From assembly GCA_913047795.1 (NCBI GenBank), contig CAJWTS010000028.1, forward strand, positions 1 to 47,215: a DNA stretch of 47,215 nt, read 5' to 3'. Origin of the DNA: an uncultured Verrucomicrobiota bacterium. Lineage in GTDB: Bacteria; Verrucomicrobiota; Kiritimatiellia; CAJWTS01. Shown here piece after piece: positions 35,701 to 41,598 of the stretch; positions within the stretch are counted from its first letter, which is position 1, and each line of letters opens with the position of its first letter. Position numbers and translations under genes: made by a program. A model generated the notes under the pieces. It ran no database searches. It saw only the letters and a list, made by a program, of their open reading frames with translations, and had not been told where the DNA came from.

Positions 35701-36810
35701 TCGCCAATTCTCTGGCGCCAGCGGGTGGCCACGTCCGGGGGCGAGGTCTCTATCGTCCGGCAGGCCCGCCTGCACTGCGCAGATGATCCAGAATTGTTTC
35801 TCGCCCATCTTGTTGTTGGCCTGCGCGAGCCCCTTGCCGGTATCGATGTTCACGGCGATCTCCTGCGCGCCGCAAAGGCCGGCTCTTTTTCTGCCGGCAC
35901 CATCATTCGGGCAGCGGACATGCTCTTTCGTCACGATCAACCCGGAATCGCACTAGAGGCCGTGCAATCCGTCGTCCGCCAGAATGAGAACTATCTCCCT
36001 GCATATTTACTCGGCATACGCGCCGCCACGGCGGCCAGGGATAAGGAAACGGCATACCGCTTTGCGATACGCGCCGCAGACCTCAGTACCAATCCCTGGC
36101 CGTTGCGCAAAATCATCGTGCGACTGAAGATGTCCAGCGAAGCCTTTGATCTCGATCTGACCCAGCGATTGCGCAGGCTGGTCGCAGCCTTTCCAGCAGA
36201 ACCGGAATGGAGTGAGCGCCTGGGCCGGGTTCTCTTTGAGCAGGGCGCTCTCGAGGACGCACGGCGCGTCTACACTCAACATGTCAGCCGCCATGATAAG
36301 CCGATGAAAGCCGGGAGCTATGTTCGTGCAGGGGAATCGGCCAGGACAGCGGGTCACGCCGGCGACGCGTTGAAGATACTGCGTACCGGCCAGGTGCATT
36401 ACCCTGACGATCTGCATATCGCCAACAACCTTCTTTACACGATGGCCGTGGCCGGGGTTGACATGGGAGACGCCAATCAGAGAATCGAACGGCTTTTGGC
36501 CCTCGGCGAGTCAGCGGCGGTCTACGACACCGTTGCAATCGTCTACCACGTAACCGGTCAACGCGCGGAAGCGCAACGCTATTTGGCCAAGGCGATCGCG
36601 ACGGTTTCGCCGGACGCTGACGAGTGGGAGGAAATCATGACCAATGGTGCGGAGATGTATTTTGCCTGGGGCGATACCGCGCGTGCCAAAGAAATTACCG
36701 CTAACCTCTTGAAGCGTCCGGCGAAACACGAGTTGAATCGGCAGCGCTTGCGACGGCTAATCGCTCGCATCCAGAGCAACGATAGACCGCAGCCAGCGCC
36801 CGCGCAGTAA
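32779..36810 (+). CDS. exosortase-family membrane protein fused to about 1000 residues of TPR; catalytic Cys replaced by Ser
   Basis: 1343 residues from ATG 32779, with GGAG six bases upstream; the open frame reaches 32584 but that part lies over the wzm start and has no protein character. Residues 13-275 contain about eight membrane helices with the exosortase core. The active-site region aligns as follows: normal A-C-S-G-L-R reads A183-S184-S185-G-M-Q; N-x-x-R-I is kept (N226, R229); L-H-D is kept (H250) in FLHDTTGSFF. So Arg and His remain and the nucleophilic Cys is Ser (codon TCT at 33328). A further helix (about 309-327) is followed by helical repeats of TPR type to the end (for example AGEAIDRALDLTPRSPILW, DARRVYTQHVSRHDKPMKAG). 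Exosortases cleave and attach PEP-CTERM-type proteins. Whether this one is a Ser enzyme or a non-catalytic relative is unknown. Confidence 0.85.
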   Translation: MDPIRHRDLKHWRKIVTAFALGLLLLWIAFRFRQLTDSGWRLLHFCIGVLFVYLIMSRRHRGARIWVRSSRRIVVIGAGGALLYLLGLAIRGDPFQWIGLLLVVYACLTWSLPAGYHPHLVRALFLFYWIHPLPTRIFEKLQLVMQKLSVVGGEGVAHILNLRVWADGIIIRAGYHDFEIPAASSGMQTATTIMLCALGAGFYYRWRPRPIIALILLGLTQVLVLNIARIATMLTVAANKPLEWSSTFLHDTTGSFFLTAILLLYVEIMFVNWCMLQRKHIRSGMDRSVDVAQIRQNRHDGRQRTSWTGIGVLVAIIVLLGMAGAIYKHRPTHRAAMIAGTVEGLLARDLSAAEGAARVAIRLHPTHSAHQMLCAHALLTQGKYTAGLELLDQVPLDFRGLEYTAMRVQGLFAANREAECQSVVDDLPTVQRRYPGIAITAAELATRQDDPDAVVENLHNAIRAGHLVERVRGHYRYLARHKRWKSIADIDTGAPFVDADTLRIAVTAHLLLNNTHRAEKILRANEGLWEKDLRFITHLQALALRRPHGQWANIYTHIVLDRLADWPFDELLDTIEPMFALYRPNVAWTLYNRIVKEAPDHPGVHFIAARFAHQWFTFYRSAIDVASAGLGETVDLRAEAAILGSYDAIDPLPDPIPLANDLVDANIDAFVSDRMTRSFAAFERWSEKDAGFYRTEMMRGEALTMGGHYAQAHAVIDRIDHEYPERRIEVLICRVRLFDLEENWGQTYGSIKELYDLDRFPLASLNVVLINALLQLDLAVYAMEVARESIRAFPDSVQMKLSLAATWKALGFDEDALFIARKYPVDQPSPAIARLIEAAGRLSDTANMSRTVAIDPAPEKSLRSMRLPAAERAVIWPERHTPSPGETAEIVDQLRDKAAAANHPYRRALYCLKLEWHTTGGQGASGEPDTWAAIGADSFEKSSALHKLGMLHARSGDFARAGEAIDRALDLTPRSPILWRQRVATSGGEVSIVRQARLHCADDPELFLAHLVVGLREPLAGIDVHGDLLRAAKAGSFSAGTIIRAADMLFRHDQPGIALEAVQSVVRQNENYLPAYLLGIRAATAARDKETAYRFAIRAADLSTNPWPLRKIIVRLKMSSEAFDLDLTQRLRRLVAAFPAEPEWSERLGRVLFEQGALEDARRVYTQHVSRHDKPMKAGSYVRAGESARTAGHAGDALKILRTGQVHYPDDLHIANNLLYTMAVAGVDMGDANQRIERLLALGESAAVYDTVAIVYHVTGQRAEAQRYLAKAIATVSPDADEWEEIMTNGAEMYFAWGDTARAKEITANLLKRPAKHELNRQRLRRLIARIQSNDRPQPAPAQ

Positions 36811-36848
36811 AGCACCAGCGCGTATGGCGCCGTAACATGCCCCTTCCG

Positions 36849-36890
36849 AAAAAAGAACCCGCCCTCCGACCTGAATCGGAGAACGGGTTC
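36849..36890 (-). terminator. strong intrinsic terminator, minus strand
   Basis: GAACCCG (36855-36861) pairs with CGGGTTC (36884-36890), and CTCCGA (36864-36869) pairs with TCGGAG (36876-36881), with a symmetric 2-by-2 internal loop and a 6-base loop. On the minus strand the stem is followed directly by TTTTTT (complement of 36849-36854). There is no T tract on the plus side, so it serves the small minus-strand gene just upstream of it, though the stem could also halt + readthrough. Confidence 0.8.
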
Positions 36891-36914
36891 CACGAATGCT
36901 GTGCGTGCTATTCC

Positions 36915-36998
36915 TCACGCTCGCACGGTGAATACGATAGCCGTACTGACCACAGACGAATAGGATATAATTCGCTTAACTTTCAGATAAATTTTCAT
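36915..36998 (-). CDS. 27-residue basic-hydrophobic small protein
   Basis: ATG at 36998-36996, TGA at 36917-36915, on the strand opposite to both flanking TPR genes. A Shine-Dalgarno AGAGG ends five bases before the ATG, with GCAGGGG farther upstream. The product starts MKIYLKVKR (four Lys/Arg in nine residues), then has a hydrophobic 15-residue run (IISYSSVVSTAIVFTV) and ends Arg-Ala. This is the build of a small membrane peptide or a bare signal-like peptide. An intrinsic terminator lies 25 bp past its stop, which makes a complete cistron. It was not long enough for normal gene calling. Function unknown; it could also be a leader peptide, although no gene follows on that strand. Confidence 0.6.
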   Translation of the reverse strand: MKIYLKVKRIISYSSVVSTAIVFTVRA

Positions 36999-37025
36999 GC
37001 CAACCTCTGACCCCTGCCCAGTTTA

Positions 37026-37041
37026 TCGGCTTTCCAGCCGA
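37026..37041. other. perfect 6-bp stem-loop before the SGNH-TPR gene
   Basis: TCGGCT-ttcc-AGCCGA forms a tight hairpin on either strand. It lies 25 bp upstream of the -10 box of the SGNH-TPR gene and about 28 bp upstream of the small minus-strand ORF, so it could be an operator or a stabilising 5' hairpin of the small transcript. Confidence 0.45.
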
Positions 37042-37062
37042 GAATAGAGAAGACAAGAAACC

Positions 37063-37071
37063 TGCTATACT
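37063..37071 (+). promoter_or_regulatory. extended -10 promoter of the SGNH-TPR gene, possibly leaderless mRNA
   Basis: TG-c-TATACT fits an extended -10 element and ends seven bases before the ATG at 37079. No Shine-Dalgarno sequence stands before that ATG, so transcription may begin at or next to the start codon. No good -35 box is seen, as allowed for extended -10 promoters. Confidence 0.45.
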
Positions 37072-37078
37072 CCGACAC

Positions 37079-39412
37079 ATGCAGTCCCCTCTCTCACAGA
37101 AACGCTTGCGACGCCTATTATTATCAGTCGCGGCACCCATCATATTCTTTGGGGTGCTTGAGTTGCTGCTCCGAGTGACCGGCGTCGGGTACCCGCCCGG
37201 CTATGTCGTGCATCGGATGATAGACGGAAAGGCCCTCCTTACGAGTAACCCGGATTTCGGGAAACGATTTTTCGATGCTCGTCGTAGCCGCAACCCGCCC
37301 CTCTTTGCGGTCAAGGCAAATAGAGACCCGGGTACCTTTCGGGTTGTTGTATTGGGTGGATCGGCGGCGATGGGTGACCCCTACCCCTCCGCCGGTGTCC
37401 CCCGTATGATCGAGGCGATGCTGACGGCAAGGCACCCTGGTAACCCCGTCGAGGTAATCAATGCCGCGATGACGGCGATCAACTCGCACGTCGTACGAAC
37501 AATCGCGCGCGATTGCCGGCGCCTGGAACCCGATGCAATCATCATCTGGATGGGTAACAACGAAGTGGTCGGTCCGTTCGGACCGGCAAGCGCATTCAGC
37601 CCCGTCCTCCACGACTCGCCCGCCGCCATCCGGCTTTCAATCTGGGCCAGGGGAACACGCTTGGGCCAACTTGTTGCGCGCCTGCGTGCTACCGCTGAAC
37701 GAGAAACCGTCGCACTCGATACGGCCTGGCGGGGTATGGAAATGTTCATGGACACGACGCTGCGGCCCGGCGACTCCGAGCTAGTGAATGTGTATGCAAA
37801 CTTCAGCCGCAACCTTGAGGCCATCTGCCGAGCTGCAGAGAACGACGGCACCGCGATCGTGCTCTGTAACGTTCCAGTAAACCTGGGTGCGTGCGCACCG
37901 TTCGAGAGCGAAACCGGCGGCGCCAGCGAGACCTATCGCCTCGCGCGTTTTGCCGAGCGAGAAGAGGATTTCGAGCGGGCGCGATCAGGCTACGAACGGG
38001 CCCGCGATCTCGACGGATTGCGTTTTCGCGCCGACACCGAGATCAATCGACGTATTGCCAAGTGCGCCCTCGAAGATGAGGCCATCACCTTTGTGGATGC
38101 CGTCGCGCTGTTCCGCGCGGCAAGCTCTAACGGCATACCTGGAAGCGAATTGTTCCTCGACCACGTTCATCCCACCTTTACCGGAAATTATGTGATGGCG
38201 CGTGCGATTTGCGATGGACTGGAAGACGCATTTCGGAAGTCGCTCTTGCGCGAAACCGGGATAGCCGATTACGAACACGCGCCGTACCCGACACCCGCAG
38301 AATGCGGACGGGCCATGGCCCATACCGGCTGGGACGCGTACCGGATCGCCGATCTGATGTATGCGCGCAAGAGGAATCCTCCGTTCACGAACCAGTTCGA
38401 CCATCAAGACGAAATGCGGCGGCTGAGCCTATGGCGCCAGAAACTCAAGCCGGCCAGCCAGGGGCCGGCGATGGCGCGCGCGATTGAACGATATCAATTT
38501 GTGATCATGCAGCGGCCCGACGATTGGATCTTGCGTGATCACCTTGCGACCCTGTTGCTCGACAGCGGACGAGTCCAGGAGGCCCAAACCCAGATTCACA
38601 CCGCGCTGCGCCTCTATCCGTATGGCGCGCAACTGCGCGCACGCCTCGCGGCGACCCTTGCATTGACGGGAAAAATCGAAGATGCCCTGGATGAGCTGCG
38701 CAGATCCAATCCCGCGGTCTATTCCGACAAGACTGCGGCGCTCGAGGCGCTTGCCAACGCATTACAGGAGAAAGGTCGCATCAACGAAGCGCGTGTGCTC
38801 TTCGACCGTGCGATGGCCGAGGACCCCGGGCGCGTATCGCTGCATTATCATATCGGGCGGCTATTGCTCTCGACGCGGGCTCCCGCGGAAGCCGAGCCTC
38901 ACTTGCGATTCGTCCTCGAGGCTGTCCCGGACCATGCGCAAACGCATGCCCAACTCGGCGTCTGCCTATCGCAGCTCGGTCGTCGCGAGGACGCCCTCAC
39001 GCACATGCGGCGCGCAGTTGAACTGACGCCACTGAATGCCTCACGGCGCAGCAACCTCGGGGGGCAGCTGGCCGGCATGGGATTAATTGAAGACGCAATC
39101 GTGCATCTCGAAAAGGCAGCTAGCCTCGACCCCGCATCGGCGGATACCTGCAATAATCTTGCGTATACATACTCCAGGCTCGGGCGCCAGCAGAAGGCGA
39201 TCGCGTGGTACCGGGAGGCCTCGCGCCTTGCACCGCATCATTCGCGAATCCGAATGAGCCTGGCCGACGCACTATTTGCCGCCGGCGAACATGACGAGGC
39301 GCGAGAACTCGCACAAGAGGTCTTGAAGCACGCGCAACAAACGCATGACTCCGACCTGATCCAGTTTGTTCAGGCGCGCCTGGACAGGTACGGGCCGAAG
39401 CCTCCCTTTTGA
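37079..39412 (+). CDS. membrane-anchored SGNH/GDSL hydrolase fused to TPR repeats
   Basis: 777 residues. A single N-terminal membrane anchor (about 11-33, LLLSVAAPIIFFGVLELLLRV) points the rest to the periplasm. The SGNH hydrolase spans about 85-375: block I VVVLGGSAAMGDP with nucleophile S95, block II Gly/Ala-Asn region VINAAMTAINSH, block III IIWMGNNEVVG with N160/N161, and block V D361-H-V-H364 in LFLDHVHPTF. All four catalytic elements are present. Residues about 470-770 are tandem TPRs (for example AQTHAQLGVCLSQLGRREDALTHMRRAVEL). SGNH enzymes in envelope loci add or remove acyl groups on polysaccharides or lipids. The fusion with TPR mirrors the exosortase-TPR gene next door, which suggests a shared assembly. 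Substrate unknown. Confidence 0.88.
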   Translation: MQSPLSQKRLRRLLLSVAAPIIFFGVLELLLRVTGVGYPPGYVVHRMIDGKALLTSNPDFGKRFFDARRSRNPPLFAVKANRDPGTFRVVVLGGSAAMGDPYPSAGVPRMIEAMLTARHPGNPVEVINAAMTAINSHVVRTIARDCRRLEPDAIIIWMGNNEVVGPFGPASAFSPVLHDSPAAIRLSIWARGTRLGQLVARLRATAERETVALDTAWRGMEMFMDTTLRPGDSELVNVYANFSRNLEAICRAAENDGTAIVLCNVPVNLGACAPFESETGGASETYRLARFAEREEDFERARSGYERARDLDGLRFRADTEINRRIAKCALEDEAITFVDAVALFRAASSNGIPGSELFLDHVHPTFTGNYVMARAICDGLEDAFRKSLLRETGIADYEHAPYPTPAECGRAMAHTGWDAYRIADLMYARKRNPPFTNQFDHQDEMRRLSLWRQKLKPASQGPAMARAIERYQFVIMQRPDDWILRDHLATLLLDSGRVQEAQTQIHTALRLYPYGAQLRARLAATLALTGKIEDALDELRRSNPAVYSDKTAALEALANALQEKGRINEARVLFDRAMAEDPGRVSLHYHIGRLLLSTRAPAEAEPHLRFVLEAVPDHAQTHAQLGVCLSQLGRREDALTHMRRAVELTPLNASRRSNLGGQLAGMGLIEDAIVHLEKAASLDPASADTCNNLAYTYSRLGRQQKAIAWYREASRLAPHHSRIRMSLADALFAAGEHDEARELAQEVLKHAQQTHDSDLIQFVQARLDRYGPKPPF

Positions 39413-39579
39413 GTACCACCTGACGGCCTTACAGAATCGCATCTCCATAGTCGCACCTATTACGCTGCGGACAACCTGCCGCTCTCTGCTAGACTGACCA
39501 CTATTCATACAGGACACGGGGCCGGAACTGGACCCGACGACCCATCGCCGAACGATACGGAAAGGACGGCCATGTCCCC

Positions 39580-40338
39580 ATGCTGACCGACGAGCAGAAA
39601 CAATTCTATATAGACAACGGTTACCTGATATTGCGGGAATGCATCCCCTCCCCAGAGGCTGCCGATTTACGCGCCGAACTCTTCTCTATCGTGAATAAGC
39701 CGTGGGCCGGATCGACGCGCCTCGGAATCTTATACGAAAAGGGAGCCAAGGGAAAAGACCCCACCAATCCACTTGGCGCCAACTTTGTTATGGCGTCACC
39801 CCTGTTGGGCGACAGATGGTTCAAGTTGACGCTGGACGAAAGGCTGGTAAACCCGATTATTGATCTGCTGGGTCCTGACATTAACCTGCACGACCAGAAA
39901 ATTCCCATAAAACCTCCCGGTCACGTCAGCACGCAGCGCTGGCACCAGGACTGGGCCTATGAAAAACACGATCGCCCGGAGCTGGCTGCGCTGTTGCTTT
40001 ATCTCGACGACACCGCGCCGGGAGCCGGTGCCACCAAACTCGCGCCGCGCTCACATAAGCATGGTCCCCTGCCCCACGACCGACCGGACACCCTCAGTAT
40101 TGAGGACAGCCTGATCGGAGACGACTGGATCCAGCCCGAGATGCACGCCGGTGACGCCCTTATCATTCACACCTGGCTGGCGCACTCAATTGGCGACAAC
40201 ACCAGCGATACGACCAAGGCGATGGTTGCGCACGTATACAAAACGCAACAAGCGGTCGATATCCACGGTAACACGCGCGCCATGGCGGAGATGCCCGTGG
40301 CCCGTGGTGGGCGCGTGGTGCTTAAGGCGGACTGGTAG
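39580..40338 (+). CDS. phytanoyl-CoA dioxygenase (PhyH) family oxygenase
   Basis: 252 residues of the PhyH cupin fold. Fe(II) ligands: H122-x-D124 in RWHQDWAYEKH and a distal His in the HTWLAHSIGDN stretch (H197 or H202). The N-terminal FYIDNGYLILRECI and the LGPDINLHDQKIPIKPPG strand are usual for the family. Members hydroxylate lipids, amino acids or other small molecules using 2-oxoglutarate and oxygen. The start ATG has AAAGGA about 14 bases upstream; another ATG eight bases before is out of frame. It lies 167 bp after the SGNH-TPR gene in the same direction, so co-transcription is possible but not shown. Confidence 0.85.
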   Translation: MLTDEQKQFYIDNGYLILRECIPSPEAADLRAELFSIVNKPWAGSTRLGILYEKGAKGKDPTNPLGANFVMASPLLGDRWFKLTLDERLVNPIIDLLGPDINLHDQKIPIKPPGHVSTQRWHQDWAYEKHDRPELAALLLYLDDTAPGAGATKLAPRSHKHGPLPHDRPDTLSIEDSLIGDDWIQPEMHAGDALIIHTWLAHSIGDNTSDTTKAMVAHVYKTQQAVDIHGNTRAMAEMPVARGGRVVLKADW

Positions 40339-40409
40339 CATCGGCCAGGAGCGTGCTTTCCCCTGCTGACGAAGCCACGATCCGCCACGAGGGCGGAGAG
40401 GGCGTGGTC

Positions 40410-40499
40410 TGGCGGAGGGGGAGGGATTCGAACCCCCGGTACCTTGCGGTACACATGATTTCGAGTCATGCGCATTAAACCAGGCTCTGCCACCCCTCC
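40410..40499 (-). tRNA. tRNA-Ser (anticodon CGA), CCA encoded
   Basis: A class II cloverleaf on the minus strand: acceptor GGAGGGG/CCCCTCC, anticodon stem CATGA/TCATG with loop CTCGAAA (anticodon CGA, codon UCG), a long variable arm GTACC-GCAA-GGTAC and T arm with TTCGAAT. The 3' end reads G then CCA. Confidence 0.95.
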
Positions 40500-40563
40500 G
40501 GAGCCTTGCTCTTTGTGTCCATATGCTTCTGAAGCCCAATGCACATGGCCGCTCAAGCCATGA

Positions 40564-40764
40564 CAGCTAAGCGCGAACCGAAAATTAGCAAACGACCCAC
40601 GACAGTCAACGGCAAACAATACCTGCGTGGGACATACGAACAACTTTGCCCTGAGCACCAACGACACTTATGGCCCGGTAGTGACCAATTCCGGTGCGTT
40701 GCCGACGAGCGGAGCCGCCGAGCATCCGTGGGCGAACTACCATCGGCGAACCGTGAACCGCTAG
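40564..40764 (+). pseudogene. possible relic of a surface-protein gene (no start codon)
   Basis: A 66-codon open frame between TGA 40561 and TAG 40762 with no ATG. Its translation has real-protein character and an Asn/Thr/Gly-rich style like the giant surface protein nearby: NNTCVGHTNNFALSTNDTYG, then PVVTNSGALPTSG and HPWANYHRR. The competing frame starting at 40539 has a random look. I infer a decayed 3' fragment of a secreted protein gene. The region 40770-40860 holds nothing else. Confidence 0.3.
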
Positions 40765-40838
40765 CCGCATCCCCGTCGGCGCCGCCGTGCAGAGCACTAG
40801 CCACGCCCCTGCGCGTTTCCGATGTGAAAAACCTCACG

Positions 40839-40869
40839 TTGTAAGCAGGGCGTCTTCCTCGGGTATAAT
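40839..40869 (+). promoter_or_regulatory. promoter of the 63-residue protein gene
   Basis: A perfect TATAAT at 40864-40869, with TTGTAA at 40839-40844 as a -35 candidate at a long 19-bp spacing. The start codon is about 50 bp downstream. Confidence 0.5.
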
Positions 40870-40919
40870 CCCCGGCAGTAGGAACACAAACCAACGTAAC
40901 TAACCAGGAGAAAGATAAG

Positions 40920-41111
40920 ATGACGAACAAGGCAAACAACAAGAACGAGATGTCTAAGCGAGAGCAGAAGGACACCAAGGGCGGACGGTCAAGGCCTCCG
41001 CTGACGGCACCCGGAAGAAAGAAAGTCTCTTGGAAATCCCATGAAAATGCTCCTGAATGGTCCGATCAGGCCGCTAAGGACATCGGCCACGATGTCGAAA
41101 AGATAGACTAG
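40920..41111 (+). CDS. small highly charged hydrophilic protein, 63 residues
   Basis: The ATG at 40920 has AGGAG nine bases upstream, a TATAAT box 50 bp before it and a strong intrinsic terminator 27 bp after its stop, so it is a complete single-gene unit despite its size. The product has no hydrophobic segment. The N-half is Lys/Asn/Arg-rich (MTNKANNKNEMSKREQKD), the middle is basic and Pro/Gly-rich, and the end is acidic. It looks disordered, like nucleic-acid- or stress-associated small proteins. I recognise no family. Confidence 0.75.
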   Translation: MTNKANNKNEMSKREQKDTKGGRSRPPLTAPGRKKVSWKSHENAPEWSDQAAKDIGHDVEKID

Positions 41112-41137
41112 TTGTCCTGTTTTCGAGCAGATTTAAG

Positions 41138-41165
41138 CGCCCGGCCTCGCGCCGGGCGTTTTTTT
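41138..41165 (+). terminator. intrinsic terminator of the 63-residue protein gene
   Basis: Perfect 8-bp stem CGCCCGGC / GCCGGGCG around the loop CTCGC, followed by seven T. Confidence 0.92.
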
Positions 41166-41227
41166 AGTGTGTCCGCCAGCGCTTGCCAGCGCGTCACCAT
41201 TGTGACCTGCCCCCGAAAGCGATTCTG

Positions 41228-41353
41228 CTAAACCTGCAAATTGAGCAAGCTGGCTCGTCGGGCCGGGAAGCCCGCCATGGCTTCCGGAGCAAGCAATGCG
41301 GCCAGGAACAGCCCCGCCAGCGCAGCCATAGACCTGCTGTATCGTATTCTCAT
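41228..41353 (-). CDS. 41-codon ORF encoding a signal peptide plus short tail
   Basis: ATG at 41353-41351, TAG at 41230-41228. The product has a textbook signal peptide: MRIRYSRS, a hydrophobic core (AALAGLFLAALLA) and an AMA cleavage site near residue 27, leaving a 14-residue basic tail (GFPARRASLLNLQV). It begins just after the terminator of the giant surface-protein unit. No Shine-Dalgarno box is seen. It may be a secreted micropeptide or, more likely, the intact first part of a decayed exported-protein gene. Confidence 0.35.
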   Translation of the reverse strand: MRIRYSRSMAALAGLFLAALLAPEAMAGFPARRASLLNLQV

Positions 41354-41371
41354 CGTTCGTTTTTCGTTTGT

Positions 41372-41398
41372 AAAAAAAGACCCGTCGACGAACCGGGT
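41372..41398 (-). terminator. intrinsic terminator, minus strand, for the giant surface-protein unit
   Basis: ACCCG (41380-41384) and CGGGT (41394-41398) form a short stem; on the minus strand TTTTTTT follows (complement of 41372-41378). It lies 18 bp beyond the TAG at 41416 and about 200 bp beyond the stop of the giant gene. Confidence 0.7.
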
Positions 41399-41415
41399 AT
41401 TTTGTTGGCACCTAC

Positions 41416-41598
41416 CTACAGCTCGGTCACACCGACGCTATCCAGCGTCGGGCCGACCACGATGTCGTCGAGCGCGACGGTCGGGGCCGAAGAGAAACGA
41501 GATAGGATAGTCGACAAGCCAACCAAGACTGGTGCCTTGCCCGCGACGAACCCGGCATGCCTTCTGGCCTACAGTACCCGGGAGGCGAGATCCCCTGT
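41416..41598 (-). pseudogene. in-frame protein-like tail beyond the giant gene's stop
   Basis: After the TAG at 41601-41599 the same frame meets a second TAG (41571-41569), then stays open for about 50 codons to a third TAG (41418-41416), just before the terminator. The last part reads like a genuine domain end (APTVALDDIVVGPTLDSVGV, then TEL). It is probably the remaining 3' end of another surface-protein gene, with the terminator still in its original place. Amber readthrough is a less likely reading. Confidence 0.35.

Noticed and set aside
36849..36890. The GC hairpin as a + strand terminator of the exosortase-TPR gene
   Set aside because: There is no T tract on the + side; the T run is on the minus side only. 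It may still act weakly in both directions.
40539..40844. 101-codon + strand ORF
   Set aside because: No family signature or ribosome binding site; a different + frame in the same DNA reads more like protein.
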